64,000 nucleotides of DNA from contig NZ_QEKQ01000009.1 in the NCBI RefSeq assembly GCF_003096655.1, forward strand, positions 70,937 through 134,936, written 5' to 3'. The position numbers and the translations under genes are program-made. Under the pieces are notes generated by a model. That model saw nothing but the letters and a program-made list of their open reading frames with translations, did no database searches and was not told where the DNA came from. Origin of the DNA: Tamilnaduibacter salinus (GTDB taxonomy: Bacteria > Pseudomonadota > Gammaproteobacteria > Pseudomonadales > Oleiphilaceae). Below, in pieces: positions 15,750 through 23,822 of the stretch; the first letter of the stretch is position 1, and the number at the start of each line of letters is the position of its first letter.

Positions 15750-16657
15750 ATCAACGCGTTGTTGATCCCGTGTTCTGCGTGTTTTCCTTCAATCGTCCCC
15801 GTTTTCTGGAAAACTGCGTTGCGTCCATCGAGCAATGCGTTCCCGGAGTCCGCATTATCGTGTTTGATGATGACAGTGACGATCCCGACACGGTGGCCCT
15901 CCTCAAACGCCTCGGCCAGACCCACGAAATCGTCTCTCCGCAGGCCAGGGGCGACCACAAACACGGTGGCCTTTACTGGAATATGCAGGCGGCGTTTGAG
16001 CGCCTGAGCGATGAGGCACTGATCTGTTTCCTGCAGGACGATTGCCAGGTCGTGCGTCCGCTTCAGCCCGGAGAGCTGGATCAGGTGTCCCGCCTGTTTG
16101 CGGACAATCCTGAGCTGGCGTTTGTGCATCCATGCTTTATTCGCGGCATTGATCAGGGCAAGGTTCCGGTTCACGACGCGACCAGTGCCGACGGCCTGAC
16201 CTATTTCCGCGAGGATTGGGGACAGAGTGCCGGCGTACACTACTCCGACCTGTTTATCACCTCTCCAGGGCGTCTGAAAGCCAATGACTGGCGCTTCCAT
16301 CCATCGGAGCCTGCCAATGATCGTCAGGCGCGTGAGAAATTCGGTCGAATGGCGTACATGCGCTCGCCATTTGCGATGTGGTTGCCGGAAGTGCCTGCCT
16401 ATCGGGGCAAGGTGAAGACGCTTGCCCTCAAACTGGCGGAGCGGAAAAAGCAGTGCGGTTTTTACCCGTTCCGGATCTGGTCCGCGGAGGAAACCGACCG
16501 CTTCCTGGCCCGGCCCGCCGATTCCGCCGCGCCCATTGCGGAAGATTTTCTCGATTGTGGGGAGCGGACGCCCCCCAGACCCTGGACCTACAATCCATTG
16601 ACCGGGTTGCGCTTTCTGAAACAGCTGAACAATGTGGAGCAGTTCTTCCGGCGGTAG
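15746..16657 (+). CDS. predicted family 2-like glycosyltransferase, paralogue of 16680-17609
   Basis: 303 residues from ATG 15746, which overlaps the ligase stop by 4 bp and has GGAGGGAGAGG just upstream. Motifs are VFCVFSFNRPRFLENC (9-24), VFDDDSDDP (39-47) and CFLQDDCQVV (94-103); the QDD is the likely metal/donor site. The gene at 16680-17609 on the opposite strand shares all these motifs along its length, so the two are duplicates facing each other tail to tail. Both have a conserved C-terminal SxFAMWLP-like segment (around 211-218). The sugar is unknown. Confidence 0.75.
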   Translation: MNQRVVDPVFCVFSFNRPRFLENCVASIEQCVPGVRIIVFDDDSDDPDTVALLKRLGQTHEIVSPQARGDHKHGGLYWNMQAAFERLSDEALICFLQDDCQVVRPLQPGELDQVSRLFADNPELAFVHPCFIRGIDQGKVPVHDATSADGLTYFREDWGQSAGVHYSDLFITSPGRLKANDWRFHPSEPANDRQAREKFGRMAYMRSPFAMWLPEVPAYRGKVKTLALKLAERKKQCGFYPFRIWSAEETDRFLARPADSAAPIAEDFLDCGERTPPRPWTYNPLTGLRFLKQLNNVEQFFRR

Positions 16658-16679
16658 GTGACTTACCGACGCCGGGACT

Positions 16680-17609
16680 TCAGGCCTTCTGCGCGAGGCC
16701 CAGCTTGCTGAGCAGTTGGCGAACCTTCCGGTCGATTTTTGCGATCCGGCGAAGCCAGCGGGGACGGCGTAGCGGGTCGAAGATCCACGGTTTTTTCAGT
16801 GTTTTCCCATCAATGCTGAGGTGGTTCTCGGCAATAGCCAGCTCCGGGCCGGGTCGGCTTTTCAGCCGGGCCACGGCCGCCTCGTCCATGATTTTGTAGG
16901 GATAGAGCCCGGACTGGTTGATGCGTTCCCCCAGCTGGAACAGGAACGATTTGTCCTTGAATCGGTACACCGGAGCATTCGGCAGCCACATCGCGAAAGG
17001 TGCATACAAGTAGCCCATCTTGTCGAAGTGGGCTTTCGCCTGCTGCTCATTCTCATACTCGTCTGGCTTGAAGCGCCAGCCGACCGCTCTCAGCCGGTCA
17101 CTTCGAGAGACCGAGATATCCGAGTAGTATACGCCGGCCTGAGCCTTGTGGCTGTGATGCTCGCAGAAATAGACCTGCCGATCAGGCTGGTAGATGAAGC
17201 GGTTGAGAACCCGTTTGCGGGTGATGCCAAAACGGAACACCGGGGCGAGGAAGCCGACGTTGGGGAACCGGTCGAAGTAATGCGACAGATCGTCCAGCTC
17301 TGACGCTGACAGCGGTCTGACCAACTGGGTGTCGTCCTGCAGGAACACGATGAGCTCGTCGTCCGATGTCATATCGAACGCGCGCTGCATGTTGGCATAC
17401 AGGCCGCCGTGCTGACCTTCCTCCTTGGGCACCTTCGGGTAGTAGACCTCGTGACGCTCCGCGATGTCGGCAAGCACGTCCTGCGTCTCCGGGTCAGTGC
17501 TGTCGTCATCGAATACCACCAGTCGCTGGCCGGGAGCGCATGTTTCAATCGAACGGATGCAGTTCCGGAGGTGGGGGCCTCGATTAAACGAGAAAACGAA
17601 AAAGATCAT
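16680..17609 (-). CDS. predicted family 2-like glycosyltransferase, paralogue of 15746-16657
   Basis: 309 residues; FFVFSFNRGPHLRNC (3-17), VFDDDSTDP (32-40), HGGLYANMQRAF (67-78) and FLQDDTQLVRPL (89-100) parallel the convergent paralogue. The C-terminus is basic, ending in a stretch that includes RWLRRIAKIDRKVRQ, which may associate with the membrane. It is the last gene of the ten-gene minus-strand run. The 22-bp gap to the convergent paralogue has no obvious terminator. Confidence 0.75.
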   Translation of the reverse strand: MIFFVFSFNRGPHLRNCIRSIETCAPGQRLVVFDDDSTDPETQDVLADIAERHEVYYPKVPKEEGQHGGLYANMQRAFDMTSDDELIVFLQDDTQLVRPLSASELDDLSHYFDRFPNVGFLAPVFRFGITRKRVLNRFIYQPDRQVYFCEHHSHKAQAGVYYSDISVSRSDRLRAVGWRFKPDEYENEQQAKAHFDKMGYLYAPFAMWLPNAPVYRFKDKSFLFQLGERINQSGLYPYKIMDEAAVARLKSRPGPELAIAENHLSIDGKTLKKPWIFDPLRRPRWLRRIAKIDRKVRQLLSKLGLAQKA

Positions 17610-17649
17610 GCGGCCAAAACCTGTGTCGCGCCAAGTCGAATGGGTGTCT

Positions 17650-18528
17650 CTAGAGCTCTTTCCTGACAGACCACTTCACTAAAAACCCCAGGTTGTGCAG
17701 CATCCGCGGCAGACGGATGACCCAGTTGTACACTCGCCATCGCCAGCGCATCAGCCCCTGACGTGCCTCTGCGGTATCGATTCCCTTGTCGATGGCCGAA
17801 TCGAATGCCGCGTTGTTGGTCAGGCAGGGAGGCAGGGTACCAAAACATTCGACCTTGTTCGCCCAGAACTGATCCATCTCAATATCCAGGGGCTCGGCCC
17901 AGGATTGGGCGTGCTCCAGAAACTTCCGGGCGCCGTCCGGTGTCAGGTAATACCCCGTCGCACTCTTATGCCCCCTCGTGAACTTCGCGATCGTCAGGTC
18001 GGGGCGGGAGAACACGGGCATGTTCTGCGTTTTCCGGGACTTGTTGCTGAACAGCCGAACACACTCGAGCTGGCGGGGGAGTTCCGGGATGTGCTCAAGA
18101 AAAGCCAGGAAGGCGTCCGTGTGCAGCAGGGCATCATCCTCAAGCACAATCTTGGGCTGACCGTCATTCACACATTGCTGCCAGGCCAGGTAATGACTGG
18201 CGTAACATCCGAGGTGCCCCGCACTCAGCGGGATTTCCCCGATCAACGATGCCTTACTGGCATTGTATTTCGAGAAAAGCGGGTGCGACTGCTGGCCGTC
18301 GACTGCGTCGAGGAATGTGAATGGCAGGCCCAGGTCATCAAATTGTTCCTGAATGGCGGCTCTGCGATCTGTTGCCCGACCCAGGCTGATGACAAGAATT
18401 TCAAGAGAGATCGGACGTTCACGACCAACCGTAATGCGTCCATGGTCGGTCGTCATATTGCGCCTCTGGGAGGCAGTGCTGGAATGGGAGGCAGAGAATG
18501 CCGTAGGAGACTTTGGTGTTGGTGACAT
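17650..18528 (-). CDS. glycosyltransferase family 25 protein
   Basis: LPS glycosyltransferase of the GT25 type (LgtF/Lex-like). After a Ser/Thr-rich N-terminus of about 40 residues come ILVISLGRATDRRAAI (44-59), FLDAVDG, GEIPLSAGHLGCYASHYLAWQ (98-117) and IVLEDDALL (127-135), the standard GT25 pattern with EDD at the donor site. The C-terminus is basic with WRVYNWVIRLPRML. I keep the ATG at 18528, 13 bp after the upstream stop with AGG in place; ATG 18456 (MTTDHG) is an alternative that drops the unconserved leader. A beta-galactosyl- or glucosyltransferase role is typical of the family. Confidence 0.85.
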   Translation of the reverse strand: MSPTPKSPTAFSASHSSTASQRRNMTTDHGRITVGRERPISLEILVISLGRATDRRAAIQEQFDDLGLPFTFLDAVDGQQSHPLFSKYNASKASLIGEIPLSAGHLGCYASHYLAWQQCVNDGQPKIVLEDDALLHTDAFLAFLEHIPELPRQLECVRLFSNKSRKTQNMPVFSRPDLTIAKFTRGHKSATGYYLTPDGARKFLEHAQSWAEPLDIEMDQFWANKVECFGTLPPCLTNNAAFDSAIDKGIDTAEARQGLMRWRWRVYNWVIRLPRMLHNLGFLVKWSVRKEL

Positions 18529-18541
18529 GCGAAGCCTGTCT

Positions 18542-19321
18542 TTAAATCGTTTTCAGGTTTGTCGGCTTTCCGACAATATCGGACAGACCATCATTGGCGG
18601 ACAGACCGAAGTGCCTGAGCATCTTGTGAATTTCCGTCAGCGAATTGAGATCGTCAATGGTGATTTCATAATAGCTGGCCCGGGGAAAGCGTTCCCGAAA
18701 CTGGGACGCTTTGGCATGGGTTTCATCGACATACCATCGCAGGGCTTCCAACTCGTATTGTGTGACCCAGGCTGGATCTTGGAGAGGCGACCCTGAAACG
18801 TGTTTCGTGATGGAGCGAAGCAGGCTGAACAAGTCTTTTGTCAGCTTGGCAAACCAGTAGGTTAGCTTCGGCGGCAATCCTCCCTTACTGGGAGGGGGAA
18901 CAATGGATTGGGTCGCGTCGGGAGTGATAAGCCAGTTGCGTCCGAAAGACCGTAAAGGAGAGCATCCGACTCGCCAGTAACTCTTCGCAATGGCATTCGG
19001 GTCACGCTTCAGGATGATGACCCCAAGCTCATCTTCGGGGAGATGCCGAGGCATAAACCATCCGAAGCCCTTAATGAAGCAGTGGTTGGACTCGAAATAA
19101 ACGGTCTCTTCCCGGGAGTGGTCCCTGACGAACTGCGCTTTGGCGCTGGAAACCTTTTCCATTGGGCGTTCATTGCCCGAAAGGAAAGAGCGCATGGCGT
19201 GCCCCCGACCCACCGGAACGGGCTCGTGAAAAGATTGGCAGTTGTGAACATGGTCGAAGATTCTGTGAAGGTATTCGGACCCTGACCGCCCTGTGTTGAT
19301 CGAGAATATATACTTGGCCAA
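18542..19321 (-). CDS. sulfotransferase-like protein
   Basis: 259 residues. The N-terminal YIFSINTGRSGSEYL is a P-loop-like 5'-phosphosulfate-binding motif of PAPS-dependent sulfotransferases, and VIILKRDPNAIAKSYW (100-115) matches the second motif, where an Arg and a Ser contact the 3'-phosphate. The base composition is visibly more A+T-rich than the adjacent genes, suggesting later acquisition. Placed between two glycosyltransferases of the operon, it may sulfate an LPS sugar. The PAPS supply genes are not in the window. Confidence 0.72.
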   Translation of the reverse strand: MAKYIFSINTGRSGSEYLHRIFDHVHNCQSFHEPVPVGRGHAMRSFLSGNERPMEKVSSAKAQFVRDHSREETVYFESNHCFIKGFGWFMPRHLPEDELGVIILKRDPNAIAKSYWRVGCSPLRSFGRNWLITPDATQSIVPPPSKGGLPPKLTYWFAKLTKDLFSLLRSITKHVSGSPLQDPAWVTQYELEALRWYVDETHAKASQFRERFPRASYYEITIDDLNSLTEIHKMLRHFGLSANDGLSDIVGKPTNLKTI

Positions 19322-19335
19322 TGTTCGCTCCGGAC

Positions 19336-20199
19336 CTACTTCAAATCGGCTGGCTGCCGCGATCGTTCCTCTCTAATGACTTGAGCCTGTAATTGGCTCA
19401 AGCCATTGTTCGTCTGGCTCTGCCCCGACCGCTCCATGGCCAGTCGATGTTCTTTATTGGCTTTTACCGTGGCAGGGTCCACGTATCCTCGCTTATGATC
19501 CAGATGAATCACGATCGCGTTATAGCGAACGTGTTTCGGTTTGACGCCGTGGTTGATCAGTCGGACCCCGAATTCGCGGTCCTCCCCCCCGTAAGCCATG
19601 GTCTCATCGAATCCGTTGACTGCCTTGATGTCGCTCATCCAGGCCGACCCGTTGGATCCCTTGAAGTTGCAGGCCGTCGGCGTCAGCCGGTTAAACCACT
19701 TTGCCTGGGTGGCAGAGGCCGTCAGTTTGCTGTTCTTGTAGCTGCTTTTCAGGCCATGGGCTTTGAGCCAGTCCAGTTTAAAACAGCGGCCAGAGAGAAT
19801 GTCATCCCGGGTGATGGCCTCGCTGGTGGCCATGGGCAGCTTGTGATACCCGCCGGAGAGGTAACGCCCCGGCTCCGCCTCCCGGGCGTGAACTGCCAGG
19901 AAATCCCGCCTTGGAATGCAGTCCCCATCCGTGAACACGACGTAGTCGTATCGGGCCTGTAGAATGGCCTTGTTGAGAATCCGGCACTTCTGGAAGCCGT
20001 CGTCTTCCTGCCAGACATGGCGAAGGTCCAGGCCCGTTTCGTTCCGCATCCGGTCGATCAGCGCCCGTGTCTCGTCCGTTGACCCATCGTCGGCAACGAT
20101 CAGCTCAAAGTCACGGTGGTCCTGAACACTGTATCCCCACAATACATTTTCCAGCCAGCGCGGCGAGTTATAGGTGGTGACGATGACGGACAGATGCAT
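19336..20199 (-). CDS. family 2 glycosyltransferase
   Basis: 287 residues with a classic GT2 start (LSVIVTTYNSPRWLENVL), ELIVADDGSTDETR (33-46) binding the nucleotide, and VVFTDGDCIPRRDF (87-100) containing the DxD. A second half with GSNGSAWMSDIKAVNGFDE and YGGEDREFGVRL resembles the C-terminal galactosyltransferase-like domain found in GT2 proteins of LPS and chondroitin synthesis, with ED as possible base. The gap to PbgA upstream is only 12 bp. A hexosyl- or hexosaminyltransferase of the core is the best guess. Confidence 0.85.
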   Translation of the reverse strand: MHLSVIVTTYNSPRWLENVLWGYSVQDHRDFELIVADDGSTDETRALIDRMRNETGLDLRHVWQEDDGFQKCRILNKAILQARYDYVVFTDGDCIPRRDFLAVHAREAEPGRYLSGGYHKLPMATSEAITRDDILSGRCFKLDWLKAHGLKSSYKNSKLTASATQAKWFNRLTPTACNFKGSNGSAWMSDIKAVNGFDETMAYGGEDREFGVRLINHGVKPKHVRYNAIVIHLDHKRGYVDPATVKANKEHRLAMERSGQSQTNNGLSQLQAQVIREERSRQPADLK

Positions 20200-20211
20200 G
20201 GCTGAGCTTCG

Positions 20212-22083
20212 TTACTCCGCGTCTGGCTGCTTGTAGAAACGGGACATTTCCCGGAGGACTTCCTGCATGGTGTCGCCAGGAATGGACTTGCCGCTGGCCG
20301 GTTTCAGTGTCTCGGTATCCAGCAGCTCCACCGTGCCGGAAGCGTGCTTGACCAGGTGGTATCCCGGCATCAGCAGCGCATAGTCCATATAGCTGTGTGA
20401 CATATTCCAACCCAGTCGGCCTTCATTGAACAGGCCGTAGTCGGACGTGAAGCGCCGCGGGGGGGTTGCCTCACAGCCCAGCCCGTGGCGAACCAGCGCG
20501 GGGGCCACGTCGAAGTGCTGGGTCCGGTGATTGTACGTCCGGGGCGCCATGCCGGGCCAGTGTATCACCATTGGCACATGCAACTGGTAGTCACCAAAAT
20601 TACTGCCATGGCCCCAGTAGTTCATGTCGTGTTCGTTGAACTCCTGCCCGTGGTCGGCCGTGACCATAACGATGGTGTCATCCATCAGGTCCCGCTCCCG
20701 GAGGTCGTCCAGGACTTTCCGGATCTTGCCGTCCACATAGTGGGTGGCCGTTTTGTAGGCATTCTTGAACGGTTCCGGGTCGAAGTCGTAATCGAGGGCG
20801 AACCGGTTGACGTTCCAGTAGGGCTTGAACCGGGGGTAGTCTTCGGGCACTTCGTAGGAGTGCGTCGTGTCGTAGAAAAGGAATCCAAAGAACGGGTCCT
20901 GATCGCCCCGTGCCTCTCGACTTGCGGTAAAGTCCAGCCAGTCCTGCGTGATCCGCACGTCCCGTTGCCAGGGTTCCTTGCCCGGCGTTTCCAGTCGCAG
21001 ATTCTCGATGGAGGAGAACACATTCCTCTCGAAGGCCGGACTGACCAGGGTGGCCGAGCCGAGCACCTTGGTGTCGTAACCCAGCGACTGCATCCGCTCA
21101 ATCATTACCGGTGGTTGTTGTGCGGCCGTAAAGGCGTCCCAGTAACTGGCCGGAATCCCGTAGAACAGCGTGAACAGGCCCGGTTTGGTCGCGTTGCCGT
21201 TGCTGTAGTGGCGCTTGAAGACCTGGGACGTGTTCGCCAGCTCGGACACGGCCGGCATGGTTGTCTCGGTCAGCATGTCCCACCGGACCGCGTCCATGAC
21301 AATGACCAGAACGTTCTTCGGGTCCGCGGGCGGGGAGCAGTCCAGCGGTTCGACCGGATAGTTCAGCTGCCCCTGATTGCGGGCGCTGGCCAGGCTTTGG
21401 GGTGTCTGGTTCTCGCGGACGGTCTGAGGGTCCACCAGCCCCTGCGCTTTCATGAAGCGCTTGGCGGTCGTGGCGTAGTACAACGGAATATGGCGGGTCA
21501 CCGACGTGATCCGCGAATCATAGTTGGCATCCGCCCAGGCATGCCAGCCGTGTGCCGTCAGCTGCGTCGCGAACAGCAGTGCGAACGCGCCACCCAGCCA
21601 GCGGCCTCCCGGGCGGTACCGCAGCAACAGGCTGGCCAGTGCGATCTCGGCCAGGAGAATGGCCAGCACGCCCCCGCCGGCATACGCCTCGGTCGTTGCG
21701 GACAGGGTGAAGGCCTGGCCTCCGGCGCCCAGGGCCAGTTCCAGCACAAAGCCGGACAGGTGAAACCGGTACAGCGAATAGACCACGGTATCCAGCGCGA
21801 GAAGGCCGATCCCGGCGGTGGCAACACCAATGGCAATCAGGCGTGAGGCGCGGGCCGGCAGAACCAGTGCGACGATAAGCAGTGGCAGCCCGCACAGCCA
21901 GGCGATCACCGCAAACTGCCCAGGATAAAGGGCGGTGACATAGGCCGCTGTGGTCGCGTCCGGAATGTTGATCCACTGGAGATAGCGGATGCCGACCAGC
22001 AGGGCAATCAGGCCGTTGGCGAATGTGAACCAGGCGACCCAGTTCACGGTGTCGCGTTTTTGCTGAGAAATCAGTGTCGTCAT
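20212..22083 (-). CDS. pbgA: PbgA/YejM-family inner-membrane protein (DUF3413 plus sulfatase-like domain)
   Basis: In enterobacteria PbgA (YejM, LapC) senses LPS in the inner membrane and restrains LapB/FtsH-driven breakdown of LpxC. Here 623 residues start at ATG 22083 (MTTLISQQKRDTVNWVAWF), an opening typical of the DUF3413 membrane domain. About five hydrophobic helices occupy residues 15-200. The periplasmic alkaline-phosphatase/sulfatase-like domain starts near 256 with NVLVIVMDAVRWDML, followed by an NATKPGLFTLFYGIP segment, VTADHGQEF and YWGHGSNFG. An in-frame extension upstream to 22398 runs through the neighbouring gene and is rejected. Its place inside an LPS operon is unusual and supports the role. 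Confidence 0.88.
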   Translation of the reverse strand: MTTLISQQKRDTVNWVAWFTFANGLIALLVGIRYLQWINIPDATTAAYVTALYPGQFAVIAWLCGLPLLIVALVLPARASRLIAIGVATAGIGLLALDTVVYSLYRFHLSGFVLELALGAGGQAFTLSATTEAYAGGGVLAILLAEIALASLLLRYRPGGRWLGGAFALLFATQLTAHGWHAWADANYDSRITSVTRHIPLYYATTAKRFMKAQGLVDPQTVRENQTPQSLASARNQGQLNYPVEPLDCSPPADPKNVLVIVMDAVRWDMLTETTMPAVSELANTSQVFKRHYSNGNATKPGLFTLFYGIPASYWDAFTAAQQPPVMIERMQSLGYDTKVLGSATLVSPAFERNVFSSIENLRLETPGKEPWQRDVRITQDWLDFTASREARGDQDPFFGFLFYDTTHSYEVPEDYPRFKPYWNVNRFALDYDFDPEPFKNAYKTATHYVDGKIRKVLDDLRERDLMDDTIVMVTADHGQEFNEHDMNYWGHGSNFGDYQLHVPMVIHWPGMAPRTYNHRTQHFDVAPALVRHGLGCEATPPRRFTSDYGLFNEGRLGWNMSHSYMDYALLMPGYHLVKHASGTVELLDTETLKPASGKSIPGDTMQEVLREMSRFYKQPDAE

Positions 22084-22117
22084 CGTGATTCGGGATGTCC
22101 TTCCATCAGTACAGTCG

Positions 22118-22801
22118 TCAGAGGGAGTCGCTGCGGCGTCGGCTGGCCGCCTCGACCGCCTCCCAGGAACCGGGCTTGCCGTTCGCTTCCCATCGCGCCC
22201 GGACCCACATCCGATCAATGCGCCGTGCGATGTACCGGCGTCGACCGGTGCGGCTCGCAGCCGCCAGGCCCGTGAGCCCGGGTGCCCCCAGACCGTCCAC
22301 CAGGAACAGCTGAAACCGGGCACCGCATGACCGGGCAACCAGATTGTGGGGGAGTAGATTGCGCGACAGCACGCCGGTTTCAAGGAGCCATTCCGCAAAC
22401 TCTGTCAGGGAATGCCGAAGTGCCTCGTCGAGGCCCCGCCCGGCGAGCAGATCGGACAGCGTCGGTGCGATCCGGCCAGTGTCGTCACGGATCAGATCGG
22501 TGACATTGGCCGGTCCGTCCGTGGTGGGCACGACGCCGTGAAACCGTGGCAGGTGACGCCAGACCGGGTTGTTACTCCCCGCCCGGAGGATCGCCCTCTG
22601 TGCATACCCCGCCTGTTCCTGCCGGTTGTCGTCCAGTCGCCTCCGGCCCAGGCATCGCTTGAGCGGAGACTGACGTTGGTAGCGACGTTCGATGCTTCCG
22701 GGCCTGAGGACCTTCAGGCACAAACCGGGGTGATCCGGATGGGTGTAGCACAGTCGATGCTCGCCGCCGGCAAATGGCGTCTGCTGTGACAGATCAATCA
22801 T
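22118..22801 (-). CDS. YrbL-like (PhoP regulatory network) predicted kinase
   Basis: 227 residues from ATG 22801, which overlaps the preceding stop by 8 bp. MIDLSQQTPFAGGEHRLCYT followed by CLKVLRPG closely follows the start of E. coli YrbL, including the probable ATP-site lysine. RFHGVV, DLIRDDTGR and VLSRNLLPHNLV (a catalytic-loop-like segment with Asn-Leu-Leu-Pro-His-Asn in place of HxDxxxxN) and FLVDGLG follow. The altered catalytic loop makes it uncertain whether phosphotransfer occurs. E. coli YrbL is under PhoP control but has no assigned reaction. Here it sits between a glycosyltransferase and PbgA, so a link to LPS is inferred. Confidence 0.75.
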   Translation of the reverse strand: MIDLSQQTPFAGGEHRLCYTHPDHPGLCLKVLRPGSIERRYQRQSPLKRCLGRRRLDDNRQEQAGYAQRAILRAGSNNPVWRHLPRFHGVVPTTDGPANVTDLIRDDTGRIAPTLSDLLAGRGLDEALRHSLTEFAEWLLETGVLSRNLLPHNLVARSCGARFQLFLVDGLGAPGLTGLAAASRTGRRRYIARRIDRMWVRARWEANGKPGSWEAVEAASRRRSDSL

Positions 22802-23822
22802 TCCGGACGGGCTCCAGGCATTGCTGGTAAAAACGAACGGTGGCATCGACCATCGCCGTGATGGAAAGTTCCGTTTGGGCGCGCAGGAAAACGTCGGACT
22901 GCTCCCCCGCCAGTGAGGGCAAACGCACCATGGTATCGGCCAGCAGGTGCGTGATGGACGCGAGGTCGGTATTGTCGGCGATGCAGGTTTGGGGAAGGAA
23001 GTCCGGAATATCCCCGACAGGTGTGCTGACGACCGGGCAGCCGGCGAGCAGGGCTTCGATCACACTGTAGGGCAGCCCCTCCCGGGCGGACGGGAGAACA
23101 AAGAGATCCGCCAACCAGGGCCAGGCGCTGGCGTCCGCCCGGTGACCCACCAGATGGGTGTTGTCCCCAATGCCGAGGGTGTCAATCTGATCCTGCAGGG
23201 CGTGTCGTTCCCGGCCGTCTCCGAGAATCACGAGTTGGCCGGGCGTGCCGATGGCGGCCCAGGCACGAATGAGCCGGTCAAACTGTTTGACCGGCTCGAG
23301 CCGGCCCGAGGCCAGCAGGAGTGGCTGCCCCGCTGGGCAGGACTCCGGTCGGGAGGTCGGCCGGTCAACCGGGACAGCGCCGTTGCGGATCACCCGGACC
23401 TTTGGGTTCGAGATCCGGGAGGCCAATCGCTGGTTAACAACGATCACGCCATCGAGCCCGTCAAAGGCGCGGTTGGTCCGCTTTTCACCATGAACGGTGC
23501 CCAGTCGCACGGGCGTGTGGGGCTGTCGGGATAGGGCACTCAGTAACGCGGCGGCTTTATGCCCCTGGGCGTGCACGACATCAGGCTTGAGTGCCGTGAC
23601 GTCACGCCGGAGGCAGTGGCGCAACCAGGGGTGCCTGCGACCCTGATCCAGAGGGAGTGAGTGAAACGTGGCTCCCGCGTGGAATGCCCACTCATAGGCC
23701 GGGTGAGCCAGGACGTGGACATCAACGCCACGCTGGGCCAGCCCCTGCGCCAGATCCCGCGTATGGGTTTCCATGCCACCCCAGGTGGTGCCAGGGGTGC
23801 CGAGGACGAGAACGACCCTCAC
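22794..23822 (-). CDS. GT4-family glycosyltransferase
   Basis: 342 residues with the GT-B fold. The N-terminal VLVLGTPGTTWGGMETHTRDLA carries the Gly-Gly-Met-Glu acceptor loop, DVVHAQGHKAAAL is mid-domain, and LLLASGRLEPVKQFDRLI opens the nucleotide domain. SAREGLPYSVIEALLAGCPVV is the E-x7-E donor motif that holds the sugar nucleotide. The ATG overlaps the upstream stop by 4 bp (23819-23822), so translation is probably coupled. It resembles retaining hexosyltransferases of LPS core assembly. Confidence 0.88.
   Translation of the reverse strand: MRVVLVLGTPGTTWGGMETHTRDLAQGLAQRGVDVHVLAHPAYEWAFHAGATFHSLPLDQGRRHPWLRHCLRRDVTALKPDVVHAQGHKAAALLSALSRQPHTPVRLGTVHGEKRTNRAFDGLDGVIVVNQRLASRISNPKVRVIRNGAVPVDRPTSRPESCPAGQPLLLASGRLEPVKQFDRLIRAWAAIGTPGQLVILGDGRERHALQDQIDTLGIGDNTHLVGHRADASAWPWLADLFVLPSAREGLPYSVIEALLAGCPVVSTPVGDIPDFLPQTCIADNTDLASITHLLADTMVRLPSLAGEQSDVFLRAQTELSITAMVDATVRFYQQCLEPVRND

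Noticed and set aside
22084-22398. N-terminal extension of PbgA
   Set aside because: It overlaps the YrbL-like gene in another frame and the known family start MTTLISQQ lies at 22083.
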